Part shown: positions 26,808-37,430 of the stretch, piece after piece
Layout: each line of letters starts with the position of its first letter
Position numbering within the stretch: the stretch's first letter is position 1
Assembly: GCF_000685035.1 (NCBI RefSeq)
Contig: NZ_BAYB01000005.1
Span: forward strand, 34,855 to 98,854
Reading direction: 5' to 3'
DNA length: 64,000 nucleotides
Source: Paraburkholderia ferrariae NBRC 106233
Lineage (GTDB): Bacteria; Pseudomonadota; Gammaproteobacteria; Burkholderiales; Burkholderiaceae
Translations under genes and position numbers: made by a program
Notes under the pieces: model-generated
Told to the model about the DNA's origin: nothing
The model's database searches: none
What the model saw: the letters and a program-made list of their open reading frames with translations, nothing else

Positions 26808-27620
26808 TTACGCGCCGGGGCTGGGGCGGGCTCGGGCAGGGGTCCGTTCAGGCGGCGCTGCGGTTTCGAGAAAGGCGGCGAGTTCTGCCATGCCGCCGCC
26901 GGTGCCGTTGGGTGCCACGCCGAGCTCTTCGGCGGGCAGCCGCTGGCGGTTGATCCAGAAAGTGGTATAGCCGAACCAGCCGGCGCCTGCTGCGTCCCAG
27001 CCGTTCGACGAAACGAAGACGATGTCGCGCGGCGCCGCATCGAACGCGGCCGTGCCGAGCGCGTAGGCGGCGGCGGCGGGCTTGTAGGCGCGCACCGCAT
27101 CGACGGACAGCACGTGATCGAAGAGGCCCGTCATGCCGGCGCTTTTCACGGCGATGTCGAGCATCTGCGGATTGCCGTTCGAGAGTATCGCAAGGCCCGG
27201 GCGCGTGCCGCTTTGCTGGGTTTTTTCCTGGTTTTCGTGCAGCGTGCGCAGGCGGCGCAGCACCGGCAGCACGTCGGGAAACGCCGAGAGGCAGGCGTAT
27301 TCGTCCATCAGGCGTTTTTCGCCCGCGCCCGTGAGGGCGAGGTTCAGGCGCCGCGCGGCATAGCGCAGGGCGTCGAGCGTGACGTCCCAGAACGGGCGGT
27401 AGCGTGCGCCCGCCGGGTCCGAGAGCGTGCGCAACTGGGTATATTCGATCTGCTTGAGCCGCCAGAGCTGCGAGAGCGCTTCGCCCTGGCCGGGGAACAT
27501 CTGCTCGGCAGCGGCTACGACGGAATGCACGTCGAACAACGTGCCGTACGCGTCGAAAATCACTGCCTTCGGGAATCGTGGTGCGCTTTGTGCCGCGCTT
27601 TGTGCCGTTGTGGCCGACAT
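26808..27620 (-). CDS. Haloacid dehalogenase type II-like hydrolase
   Basis: HAD-superfamily hydrolase of 270 aa with the marks of (S)-2-haloacid dehalogenases. It has nucleophile Asp23 in [23 protein letters not shown] for motif [12 protein letters not shown] for motif III and the [15 protein letters not shown] segment for motif IV. Such enzymes convert 2-haloacids to 2-hydroxyacids, for example chloroacetate to glycolate. I chose the ATG at 27620; an in-frame ATG at 27635 would add five residues. It is probably cotranscribed with aceB. The C-terminal 25 residues are Pro/Arg-rich. Confidence 0.82.
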   Translation of the reverse strand: MSATTAQSAAQSAPRFPKAVIFDAYGTLFDVHSVVAAAEQMFPGQGEALSQLWRLKQIEYTQLRTLSDPAGARYRPFWDVTLDALRYAARRLNLALTGAGEKRLMDEYACLSAFPDVLPVLRRLRTLHENQEKTQQSGTRPGLAILSNGNPQMLDIAVKSAGMTGLFDHVLSVDAVRAYKPAAAAYALGTAAFDAAPRDIVFVSSNGWDAAGAGWFGYTTFWINRQRLPAEELGVAPNGTGGGMAELAAFLETAAPPERTPARARPSPGA

Positions 27621-27785
27621 AGCCTTGCACTCCATCTTCAGAGGTCGGTATGGATTGTATTCATGAGTTACATCACTGAAAAAGGACGCATTGATCACTT
27701 GATCTTTTACTTTTACCCACCTAATCTGACGCTTCAGGCGATTTTTGCCGGCCTTTTTCGTTGTCATTGCTCCGCAGCCCGTTGA

Positions 27786-28697
27786 ATGGACCGCTTCAGA
27801 CAGATCGAAACCTTCGCCGCCGTGGCGGCCAAAGGCAGCCTTTCGGCGGCCGCCCAGGCGGAAGGGGTCGCGCCCGCCATCATCGGCCGCCGCATCGACG
27901 CGCTCGAAGAACGGCTCGGAGTGAAGCTCTTCGTGCGGACCACGCGCCGCATCACGCTGACCTTCGAAGGCTCGGCCTTCCTCGAAGACTGCCAGCGCAT
28001 CATCCACGACATGCAGAACGCCGAGGCGAGCGTTTCGGCAGGCGGGGTGAAGGCGAGCGGGCATCTGCGCGTGTCCGCGCCGGCGGGCTTTGGCCGCCGG
28101 CACGTCGCGCCGCTCGTGCCGGCGTTCACGGTGGCGCACCCGGACGTCTCGATCACGCTCGACTTGTCCGATCGCCTCGTCGATCTCGTCAACGAGGGCT
28201 TCGACTGCGCCGTGCGTCTGGGCGAATTGCCCGACTCGTCGCTCGTCTCGCTCAAGCTCGGCGAGAACCGCCGCGTGTGCGTGGCGTCGCCCGATTACCT
28301 CTCGCGCCGCGGCGCGCCCGAAACGCTCGCCGATCTCGCGCGCCACAACTGCCTCGCTCTCGGGGCCAGCAGTGCGAACCAGCAGCGCGGCTGGACCTTC
28401 CAGCAGGACGACAAGGTGGTGTCGATCCGCGTGGCGGGCACGATGGAATGTTCGGACGGCGCGGTGCTCCATGAATGGTGCCTCGAAGGCCACGGGCTTG
28501 CCTGGCGTTCGTGGTGGGAAGTCGGCGAGGACATCGCGGCCGGGCGGCTCGTGAGCGTGCTCGACGCCTTCGCGGCGCCGCCCATCGGCATCCATGCCGT
28601 GTTTCCGCAGCGCCGCCATCTGCCGCTGCGCGTGCGCCTCTTTCTCGACTTTCTCAAGCATACGTACGGTCATCCGGGGTACTGGGGCCAGGATTGA
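27786..28697 (+). CDS. LysR family transcriptional regulator
   Basis: 303-aa LysR regulator. The N-terminal winged helix-turn-helix is clear (MDRFRQIETFAAVAAKGSLS, then IIGRRIDALEERLGVKLF). The substrate-binding half has the usual DFNSL-like strands, with GFDCAVRLGELPDSSLV and LVSVLDAFAAPPIGIHAVFPQRRHLP. It diverges from the haloacid dehalogenase-aceB pair across a 165-base spacer, the normal position for a LysR regulator of its neighbour. A TTGATC direct repeat with period 8 (27691-27704) lies in the spacer, but I cannot confirm it as an operator. Confidence 0.9.
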   Translation: MDRFRQIETFAAVAAKGSLSAAAQAEGVAPAIIGRRIDALEERLGVKLFVRTTRRITLTFEGSAFLEDCQRIIHDMQNAEASVSAGGVKASGHLRVSAPAGFGRRHVAPLVPAFTVAHPDVSITLDLSDRLVDLVNEGFDCAVRLGELPDSSLVSLKLGENRRVCVASPDYLSRRGAPETLADLARHNCLALGASSANQQRGWTFQQDDKVVSIRVAGTMECSDGAVLHEWCLEGHGLAWRSWWEVGEDIAAGRLVSVLDAFAAPPIGIHAVFPQRRHLPLRVRLFLDFLKHTYGHPGYWGQD

Positions 28698-28833
28698 CGG
28701 GGCGGGCCCATGCGCGTTTCCGATATGGGGAGAGACCCGCATGCGTGCCTTGCGCCGGTTTTTCGCGCACTACAATCGACTTGACGGCGCCGCAGCGCCG
28801 TCCTGCCGCTGCCGGCAACGAACGGAGAGCGCC

Positions 28834-29268
28834 ATGTTCAAGCACATCCTCGTCCCGACCGATGGCTCGGATCTCTCGAAGAAGGCGATCGACGGCGCGA
28901 TCGACCTCGCACGCACGGTCGGGGCGCGCGTCACGGCCTACGCGTGCCTGCCGCAATACCCGTACTCGCCGTTCTCCGATGCGGTGATCGAGCCGCCCGG
29001 CGACTTCCAGACGCGCAGTGAGCGAGAGGCGCGCACGCATCTGCAGGAAGTCGAGGCGGCGGCGCGCAGCGCCGGCGTGAGCTGCGAGAGCCGCACGAGC
29101 GTGCATCCTTCGCCGTATCTCGGCATTATCGAAGCCGCCGAAAAAGGCGGCTGCGACGTGATTTTCATGGCTTCGCACGGGCGGCGCGGGCTGGGCAGCC
29201 TGCTCATCGGCAGCGAGACGCAGCGCGTGCTCACGCATACGAAAATTCCGGTGATCGTGTACCGCTAG
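28834..29268 (+). CDS. Universal stress protein (UspA family)
   Basis: 144-aa single-domain Usp protein. The start MFKHILVPTDGSDLSKKAIDGA and the C-terminal ATP-binding motif SHGRRGLGSLLIGSETQRVL (G-2x-G-9x-G-S/T) are both intact, so it should bind ATP. ATG 28834 has GGAGAG upstream. Usp proteins are induced by growth arrest and stress; the neighbouring glyoxylate genes are also used in carbon-starved states. Confidence 0.93.
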   Translation: MFKHILVPTDGSDLSKKAIDGAIDLARTVGARVTAYACLPQYPYSPFSDAVIEPPGDFQTRSEREARTHLQEVEAAARSAGVSCESRTSVHPSPYLGIIEAAEKGGCDVIFMASHGRRGLGSLLIGSETQRVLTHTKIPVIVYR

Positions 29269-29628
29269 AGCGGCCGCGCCTTCTTCCGCGCCGGGCGCTG
29301 TCGTTGATCGCTGTGGTTGATCGCTGTGGTTCACCCCAGTCGGCGCATGAGCACGCACGGCGAATGCCCATGCGCCTTCCGTGGCTGCGTCCTCGCTAGC
29401 TTGTTGTCTCCTCCGGTCCAGAGAGCGGGCGTCCGGCGTGTGACCCGACGATGCCGCGAGCCCGATCGTGTCCGGCCCGGCGCGCTCCCTGAACTGTCCT
29501 CCTGATTGACTGCGCCTGTCGTGGACGCCTGCGGCGCGTGCCGGACGAAACCGGCGGCCGGCGAACCCCGCCAGGGACGCGCATACCGGCCGCGGCGCCG
29601 TCCGGCGGCGCCGATGCTGCGGGTGGTC
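29269..29628. other. Intergenic stretch, no gene seen
   Basis: About 360 GC-rich bases between the convergent usp and aceA genes. I find no terminator-grade hairpin, no repeat of note and no plausible small gene. Confidence 0.4.
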
Positions 29629-30936
<1,308 letters not shown>

Positions 30937-30960
30937 GATGTGCTCCTTCGCTTGCCTGAT

Positions 30961-30990
30961 TGGTAGAACCTGATAGAACCTGGTAGAACC
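30961..30990. repeat. Three tandem 10-bp repeats in the aceA leader
   Basis: TGGTAGAACC, TGATAGAACC, TGGTAGAACC in exact register at 30961-30990, one mismatch in the middle copy. The repeats start 25 bases upstream of the aceA start codon, outside the ribosome-binding site. One helical turn per copy would put any bound proteins on the same face. Confidence 0.7.
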
Positions 30991-31281
30991 GCCGAAAGTC
31001 GATGACTTCGCTGCGACGAGCGCCTCGGGCATGCCGGGCCTGCTACGGGGCGTTTCGTTTCGCGAAGTCTTATATAAGAGTCTAGGCAAATCGATTTAGG
31101 CGGGACAGGCGTCCAAGCGTCTTTTTGTGTGATTTTTAACGTATAAAAATCAATTAGTTGTGATATTTATCTCATGATGAGAAACGCCGTTTTCCCTATT
31201 GCAATAGGGACTGTTGTGCCACGCAGCACGATTTTTTACGAAGCAAAAAAATTTTTCATATCGTGAAATGCGCGCGGAAAC
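30991..31281 (-). promoter_or_regulatory. Palindrome-rich AT region upstream of aceA
   Basis: This stretch is much richer in A and T than its surroundings. It contains a 12-bp palindrome TCTTATATAAGA (31068-31079), TGATTTTTA-N5-TAAAAATCA (31130-31152), CTCAT-G-ATGAG (31171-31181), the perfect 16-bp palindrome CCCTATTGCAATAGGG (31194-31209), and TTTCA-N5-TGAAA (31254-31268). These look like operator sites for dimeric regulators of aceA. I could not choose a single promoter, though the TATATAAG element gives a plausible -10 on the minus strand. Confidence 0.55.
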
Positions 31282-31313
31282 AAAAAAAGACCGGCGACGA
31301 TGCACCGGTCTTT
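31282..31313 (-). terminator. Rho-independent terminator of the DEAD-box gene
   Basis: Stem AAAGACCGG / CCGGTCTTT (31286-31294 and 31305-31313) with a 10-base loop. Reading leftward the stem is followed by seven T residues on the minus strand (the A-run at 31282-31288). Confidence 0.85.
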
Positions 31314-31375
31314 CGTGTCTTGCAGCGAATGCTAACCGGGTGCGCGCACTGCGCACACCCGGTCGCGGGCCGCGA

Positions 31376-33067
<1,692 letters not shown>

Positions 33068-33518
33068 GAAAATCCTTGGAAACAGGAAATAGAACGTCGG
33101 CGCCAATCGGCATACCCAAGTCGTCGGATTTTGCGAACAAATCGAAAAACGGGGGCAACCCGCCACAGCGGCGGATTTTCGTTAGAAGCTGTTTCGGATG
33201 CGGCGCACCGGAATTGGCTTTGCCGCCAGCCTGATACATGACGGCCCGGAGGGCCAAGGCAGGAGGGGACAGGTTCTAAACTGGATTGGAGCTTAACGCT
33301 GCGAGGCGCCTGGCCGACCCGGCTCAGCAGGGCTGAGGGGCGCAGACCACAAGCGCAGCGCGTATTGTAGCGCAATTTGTTGCGCTGCGCCAGAACTGTA
33401 TGTCAGATTCATTTCACGGCGGGATCTGGCCGGGTTTGGGGCCGCTTTCCCTCGTTTCCGGCGCCGCGGCAGCGCTGCCGGCGGCCCGGTGCAAAGGCGC
33501 GCCCGGGCCGTGAGGTCT
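33068..33518. other. Long upstream region of the DEAD-box gene
   Basis: About 450 bases without a gene. It holds a minus-strand TACAAT (33364-33369) and an adjacent inverted repeat AGCGCAA-TTTG-TTGCGCT (33369-33386). If transcription starts there, the helicase mRNA has a 5' leader of about 290 bases. Confidence 0.4.
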
Positions 33519-33788
33519 TCAGCTTGCCGCGCCGCTCTTGAGCGACTCGACCAGCTCGACGTACTGCGTCCTGGCAGTGTCCTGCGCCGTGCCCTGCAGT
33601 GCTGCCCAGGCGTCGTACTTGTACTTGCCGACGATATCGGTGAAGCCCGGCTTGTCGCCGTGCACGTCGCCTTCGGTCGCCTGCTTGAAGAGGGCGTAGA
33701 GGCGCAGCAGCGTCAGGTTGCCGGGGCGCTCGGCGAGTTGCTGCACATCGGTTTGGGCTTGTTCGAACTGGGCGTTGATGTCGCTCAT
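33519..33788 (-). CDS. Acyl-CoA-binding protein
   Basis: 89-aa cytosolic ACBP, the normal family length, that sequesters long-chain acyl-CoA. The four-helix signature is intact: LTLLRLYALFKQATEGD, KPGFTDIVGKYKYDAWAALQG with the Lys and Tyr residues that contact the CoA and acyl chain, and a C-terminal helix YVELVESL. ATG 33788 has a GGAGGA ribosome-binding site. It diverges from tsaB. Bacterial ACBPs are sporadic, mostly in proteobacteria such as Burkholderia. Confidence 0.93.
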   Translation of the reverse strand: MSDINAQFEQAQTDVQQLAERPGNLTLLRLYALFKQATEGDVHGDKPGFTDIVGKYKYDAWAALQGTAQDTARTQYVELVESLKSGAAS

Positions 33789-34009
33789 TGTTTTTTCCTC
33801 CACTGGTTGCGTCGGGAACTGCGTCGGGAACTGCCTCGGAAACCACATCTCGGAAACCGAGCGCCGATGGTAGCAGCGCACTCCGGCCTGCGGCTGGAGC
33901 GATTCCTCCAGAGCGGGCGGGAACGGGAGGGAGCGGCGCGAAGTGCACGGCGCAGGCGATGCGGCTTGCACGGACCGTGCCCGGCATGGGAGGAGAGGAG
34001 GCGCCGCAT

Positions 34010-34015
34010 TACAAT
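34010..34015 (+). promoter_or_regulatory. Candidate -10 very close to the tsaB start
   Basis: TACAAT at 34010-34015 with the tsaB ATG at 34023. Initiation 6-8 bases after the -10 would place the transcript start on the start codon, giving a leaderless or nearly leaderless mRNA. No -35 is obvious. Confidence 0.35.
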
Positions 34016-34022
34016 AGCGGTC

Positions 34023-34823
34023 ATGACCGACACCGTGCTGCTTGCCCTCGATACCTCGACCGAATTCTGCTCGGTCGCGCTGCTGCGTGCCGTCGCTTCC
34101 GGCGGCGGCGCCCCCGACTCCCAACCGTACGACGAAGTGGCCGTGTGGGTGCGCCACGAAGCCACCGGCGCCGTGTCCAGCACGCGGCTCTTGCCGGCGA
34201 TCGGCGAACTGTTCGACGAAGCCGGACTCGCGCTCGCCGACTGCCAGGCGATCGCGTTCGGCTCGGGCCCGGGCTCTTTCACGGGGCTGCGCACGGCAAC
34301 CGGCGCGGCGCAGGGGCTCGCGTTCGGGCTCGATATTCCGGTGGTGCCCGTGGGCACGCTGCTCGTTTGCGCCGAGAGCGCGCGGCTGCGCGACCCCGCC
34401 GCGACGCGCGTGCTCGCGGCGCTCGACGCGCGCATGGACGAGGCCTACTGGGCCGAATACGCATGGGACGCGGCGGCCAGCGACTGGCGCACGGTGCATC
34501 CGGCCGCACTCGATGCACCGGAGCAGATCGCGGCGCCGGCCGGCCCCTTCACGCTGGCGGGCAATGCGGCTGCCGCGTTCGGCGCGCGCCTCGCGGCAGC
34601 GGCAACGGCCCGCTCGATCGATGCAGAGGCGCTGCCGCATGCGCTGCCGCTCGCGCACGCCGCGCTGCGAGCGTTCCGCGCGGGCCGCACGCTGCGCGCC
34701 GACGAGGCCGCGCCCGAGTACGTACGCAACAAGGTCGCGCAGACCACGGCCGAGCGGCTGGCGGCGAAGGCTGCGGCGGGCGGCGGGGCGGGGGGCGACG
34801 CAGCCGGCGGGGAGCGTCGATGA
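34023..34823 (+). CDS. tsaB: TsaB subunit of the tRNA threonylcarbamoyladenosine synthase complex
   Basis: Non-catalytic partner of TsaD needed for t6A37 synthesis in tRNAs reading ANN codons. The 266-aa protein has the ASKHA-fold start LLALDTSTEFCSVALL, AIAFGSGPGSFTGLRTATGAAQGLAFGL, the TsaB hallmark, and ALDARMDEAYWAEY. I chose ATG 34023, placed 8 bases after a TACAAT. Its stop overlaps rimI (ATGA), opening a coupled four-gene run. It is a little longer than E. coli TsaB (231 aa) because of an Ala/Gly-rich C-terminus. Confidence 0.93.
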   Translation: MTDTVLLALDTSTEFCSVALLRAVASGGGAPDSQPYDEVAVWVRHEATGAVSSTRLLPAIGELFDEAGLALADCQAIAFGSGPGSFTGLRTATGAAQGLAFGLDIPVVPVGTLLVCAESARLRDPAATRVLAALDARMDEAYWAEYAWDAAASDWRTVHPAALDAPEQIAAPAGPFTLAGNAAAAFGARLAAAATARSIDAEALPHALPLAHAALRAFRAGRTLRADEAAPEYVRNKVAQTTAERLAAKAAAGGGAGGDAAGGERR

Positions 34824-35314
34824 GCGGCGTGCTGATGACCGACCGCTATCTGTCGCCGATGACCGAGAGCGACCTCGACGAGGTCGCCGTCGTCGAAAAA
34901 ACCGCCTACGAATTTCCGTGGTCGCGCGGCAATTTCGAAGACTCGCTGCGCAACGGCTACTACGGCATCTGCATGCGCCACGTGACGGGCACGCTGATCG
35001 GTTATTGCGTGCTGATGCCCGTGGTGGACGAAATGCACCTGCTGAATCTGTGCGTGGCGCCCGCCGCGCAAGGGGTGGGGGCGGGGCTCGCCTTGCTGCG
35101 CGAAGCCGTGCGCGTCGCCCACGCGCAACGGCTTGAGGGGCTGCTGCTCGAAGTGCGGCCGACCAACCACCGGGCGATACGCCTTTATGAGCAATTTGGC
35201 TTCGTGACGATCGGGCGCCGCAAGAACTACTATCCGGCCCGGCATCACACGCGCGAAGACGCGATTGTGATGCGTTTTTCTTTTGCAGAGGAGGCCGCCA
35301 ATGGCGCTCGATGA
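34820..35314 (+). CDS. rimI: Ribosomal protein S18 alanine N-acetyltransferase (RimI)
   Basis: 164-aa GNAT enzyme that acetylates the N-terminal alanine of S18. The diagnostic blocks are EFPWSRGNFEDSL, LLNLCVAPAAQGVGAG with the acetyl-CoA loop, LLEVRPTNHRAIRLYEQFGF and GRRKNYYPA. Its ATG overlaps the tsaB stop, and its end overlaps the next gene by 14 bases. The tsaB-rimI pair is common in gammaproteobacteria and betaproteobacteria. Confidence 0.93.
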   Translation: MSGVLMTDRYLSPMTESDLDEVAVVEKTAYEFPWSRGNFEDSLRNGYYGICMRHVTGTLIGYCVLMPVVDEMHLLNLCVAPAAQGVGAGLALLREAVRVAHAQRLEGLLLEVRPTNHRAIRLYEQFGFVTIGRRKNYYPARHHTREDAIVMRFSFAEEAANGAR

Positions 35315-36332
35315 ACTCGCGCTGGAAGAACTGGGACTCGCGCCGCGCTGGGTGAGCCGGGGTACGCAGGCCCTGGCGGGCGTAGAGACGGCGCCTGCCG
35401 TAGCGGCGCGCGAGGCGGCTGTGCCTGATACGTCCAGCAGCCCCGCGGTTGAGCGCGATCGCGCGGAGGCGGCCACTCCGGCGCCTGTTACGCGTCCGGT
35501 GGCGCGCGCCGCGAGCGACGATCTCCCGGTTTCGACTTCGGCTAAAGATGCTGTCCCGTCGCCGGCTGGGGATGATGCTGGCGTCACGCTGCCCGCACTG
35601 GCTGCCCAGTCCGCACAAGCGGACACCGGCCGCACGCCATCCGCACCCGACGAACCGCCGCCGCTCGCCGAAGACGACTTCGCCTGGTTCGACGCCGTTT
35701 CGTCCGCCTCCGCCGGTGCGCCGGAAATCGCGGCTGCTCCGGCCGAGCCCCGCAACGACGTGGCAACGCTCGACTGGGACGCGCTCGCCGAACGCGTCGC
35801 GAGCTGCACACGCTGCCGCCTGTGCGAAAAGCGCACCAACACCGTATTCGGCGTGGGCGACCGCGAGGCCGACTGGATGGTGATCGGCGAAGCGCCGGGC
35901 GAAAACGAAGACCGCCAGGGCGAGCCCTTCGTCGGTCAGGCGGGCAAGTTGCTCGACAACATGCTGCGCGCGCTGACGCTCTCGCGCGTCGAGAACGTCT
36001 ATATCGCGAACGTGCTCAAGTGCCGGCCGCCCGGCAACCGTAATCCCGAACCGGACGAAGTCGCGCGCTGCGAGCCCTACCTCAAGCGCCAGGTGGCGCT
36101 CGTCAAGCCGAAGATCATCGTCGCGATGGGGCGCTTCGCCGCGCAAAGCCTGCTGAAGTCCGACGGCAGCATCGCTTCGATGCGGGGTCGTGTGCACGAG
36201 TACGAGGGGGTGCCGGTGATTGTGACGTACCACCCTGCCTATCTGCTGCGCAGTCTGCAGGACAAGTCGAAGGCGTGGGCAGACCTCTGTCTCGCGCGCG
36301 ATACCTTGCGCGCGGCCGGTGGCGGCCAGTGA
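35301..36332 (+). CDS. Family 4-type uracil-DNA glycosylase with long N-terminal extension
   Basis: 343-aa DNA repair protein that should excise uracil. The catalytic domain covers about 165-340: CTRCRLCEKR with Fe-S ligand cysteines, VIGEAPGENEDRQGEPFVGQAG (motif 1), LKCRPPGNRNPEPDE and the C-terminal TYHPAYLLR histidine motif. The first 150 residues are not catalytic: a short predicted helix (DELALEELGLAPRW) and then an Ala/Pro/Val/Thr/Ser-rich linker. ATG 35301 sits behind GAGGAGGCC inside rimI. The stop overlaps the DUF1853 start (GTGA). Confidence 0.88.
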   Translation: MALDELALEELGLAPRWVSRGTQALAGVETAPAVAAREAAVPDTSSSPAVERDRAEAATPAPVTRPVARAASDDLPVSTSAKDAVPSPAGDDAGVTLPALAAQSAQADTGRTPSAPDEPPPLAEDDFAWFDAVSSASAGAPEIAAAPAEPRNDVATLDWDALAERVASCTRCRLCEKRTNTVFGVGDREADWMVIGEAPGENEDRQGEPFVGQAGKLLDNMLRALTLSRVENVYIANVLKCRPPGNRNPEPDEVARCEPYLKRQVALVKPKIIVAMGRFAAQSLLKSDGSIASMRGRVHEYEGVPVIVTYHPAYLLRSLQDKSKAWADLCLARDTLRAAGGGQ

Positions 36333-37396
36333 GCGCTGCGCCGCCCGCGGACGACGCCGGTTTATGGACGTCAGGGGCGTCATGCACGCCCGGCAGTCTC
36401 GACGGGCTGACCGATCCGGCCGTGCGCGATCTCGCGTGGCTGCTCGCGAGTCCTTCCCTGCTGCGCGCGCAGCCGCCGCTCGCGCCGCTTGCCACGCCGT
36501 GGGCCACGACTGGCGAGCTGCACGCTACCACGCAGTGGCTTCGCGAACTTGACCGCGATCCGGCGCGTCTGCATGAAGTGCTCGATTCCGGCCGTCCGCG
36601 GCGGCTCGGACGCTATGCCGAACGCTTGCTCGCCTGGTTTCTCGAACACGGTCCGGCGGGGCGGCTCGTCGCGGCCAACGTGCCATTGCGGCGGGCCGGC
36701 GTGACGCTCGGCGAATGCGACTTTCTCGTCGAAGTATCCGACGGGCGGCGCCTGCACTGGGAGCTCGCGGTGAAGTGCTATCTGCACGCGGGTGGCGCCC
36801 AGGGGCGGCTGGCGGACTTCGTCGGCCCCAATCTGCGCGACCGCTTTGACCGCAAGCGCGCGCATCTGCTCAATCATCAGTTGCGGCTTGGCGAGCGCGA
36901 GGAGTTTCTGGCGCTCGGCCATGCGGGGCCGTGGCTCCCGCAGATGTTCGTCAAGGGCTGGCTGTTCTATCAGGCCGGGGCGCTCGCGCAAAGCGGGCAG
37001 GGCAAACCGCCCGAGCCGCCCGAACTGGCACCGGACCACGGGCGCGGCTGGTGGGTGACGCAGGCAGACTGGCCCGCGTTCGCGGCGCACCACGGGGCGT
37101 CCGGCTGGAGCGTGCTGCCGCGTCTTGCGTGGCTGGCGCCGCGTCGGCTCGCCGGAGGGGAATCGGCGCCGATGGAAAGGGAGGCAGAGGCGAGGGAGGC
37201 CGGTACGGGTTATCGCGCAGCCGTGGCCGCTCCGGTCGATTCCCGCGCCCTGCTTGAGCGCTTGCCGCGTCCTGACGAGCCCGTCGTGGTCGCGGCTTTC
37301 GTCTCAGATGGAGCGGGCGGCTATCTTGAACGATCGCGTGGCTTCATCGTTCCCGACGACTGGCCCGCACGCGCCCAGGCTTTCGCGCGCGACTAG
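36329..37396 (+). CDS. DUF1853 family protein
   Basis: 355-aa protein of unknown function. I chose GTG 36329, which overlaps the glycosylase stop (GTGA); an earlier in-frame ATG at 36275 would lie well inside that gene. The family pattern is clear: VRDLAWLLASPSLL near the start, GRYAERLLAWFLEHGP, then LVAANVPLRRAGVTLGECDFLV and HWELAVKCYLHAGG. The acidic ECD and following ELAVK segments (about 129-149) recall the layout of PD-(D/E)xK nucleases, which is an inference. Coupling to a uracil-DNA glycosylase hints at a link to DNA metabolism. Confidence 0.82.
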   Translation: MSAAPPADDAGLWTSGASCTPGSLDGLTDPAVRDLAWLLASPSLLRAQPPLAPLATPWATTGELHATTQWLRELDRDPARLHEVLDSGRPRRLGRYAERLLAWFLEHGPAGRLVAANVPLRRAGVTLGECDFLVEVSDGRRLHWELAVKCYLHAGGAQGRLADFVGPNLRDRFDRKRAHLLNHQLRLGEREEFLALGHAGPWLPQMFVKGWLFYQAGALAQSGQGKPPEPPELAPDHGRGWWVTQADWPAFAAHHGASGWSVLPRLAWLAPRRLAGGESAPMEREAEAREAGTGYRAAVAAPVDSRALLERLPRPDEPVVVAAFVSDGAGGYLERSRGFIVPDDWPARAQAFARD

Positions 37397-37430
37397 CGTA
37401 TCGAACGGGGCGCCGGGCGCACCCAGCCGC

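Noticed and set aside
33519..36383. A 954-codon minus-strand frame over tsaB, rimI and the glycosylase
   Set aside because: Only the last 89 codons (acyl-CoA-binding protein) are real; the remainder mirrors the plus-strand genes.
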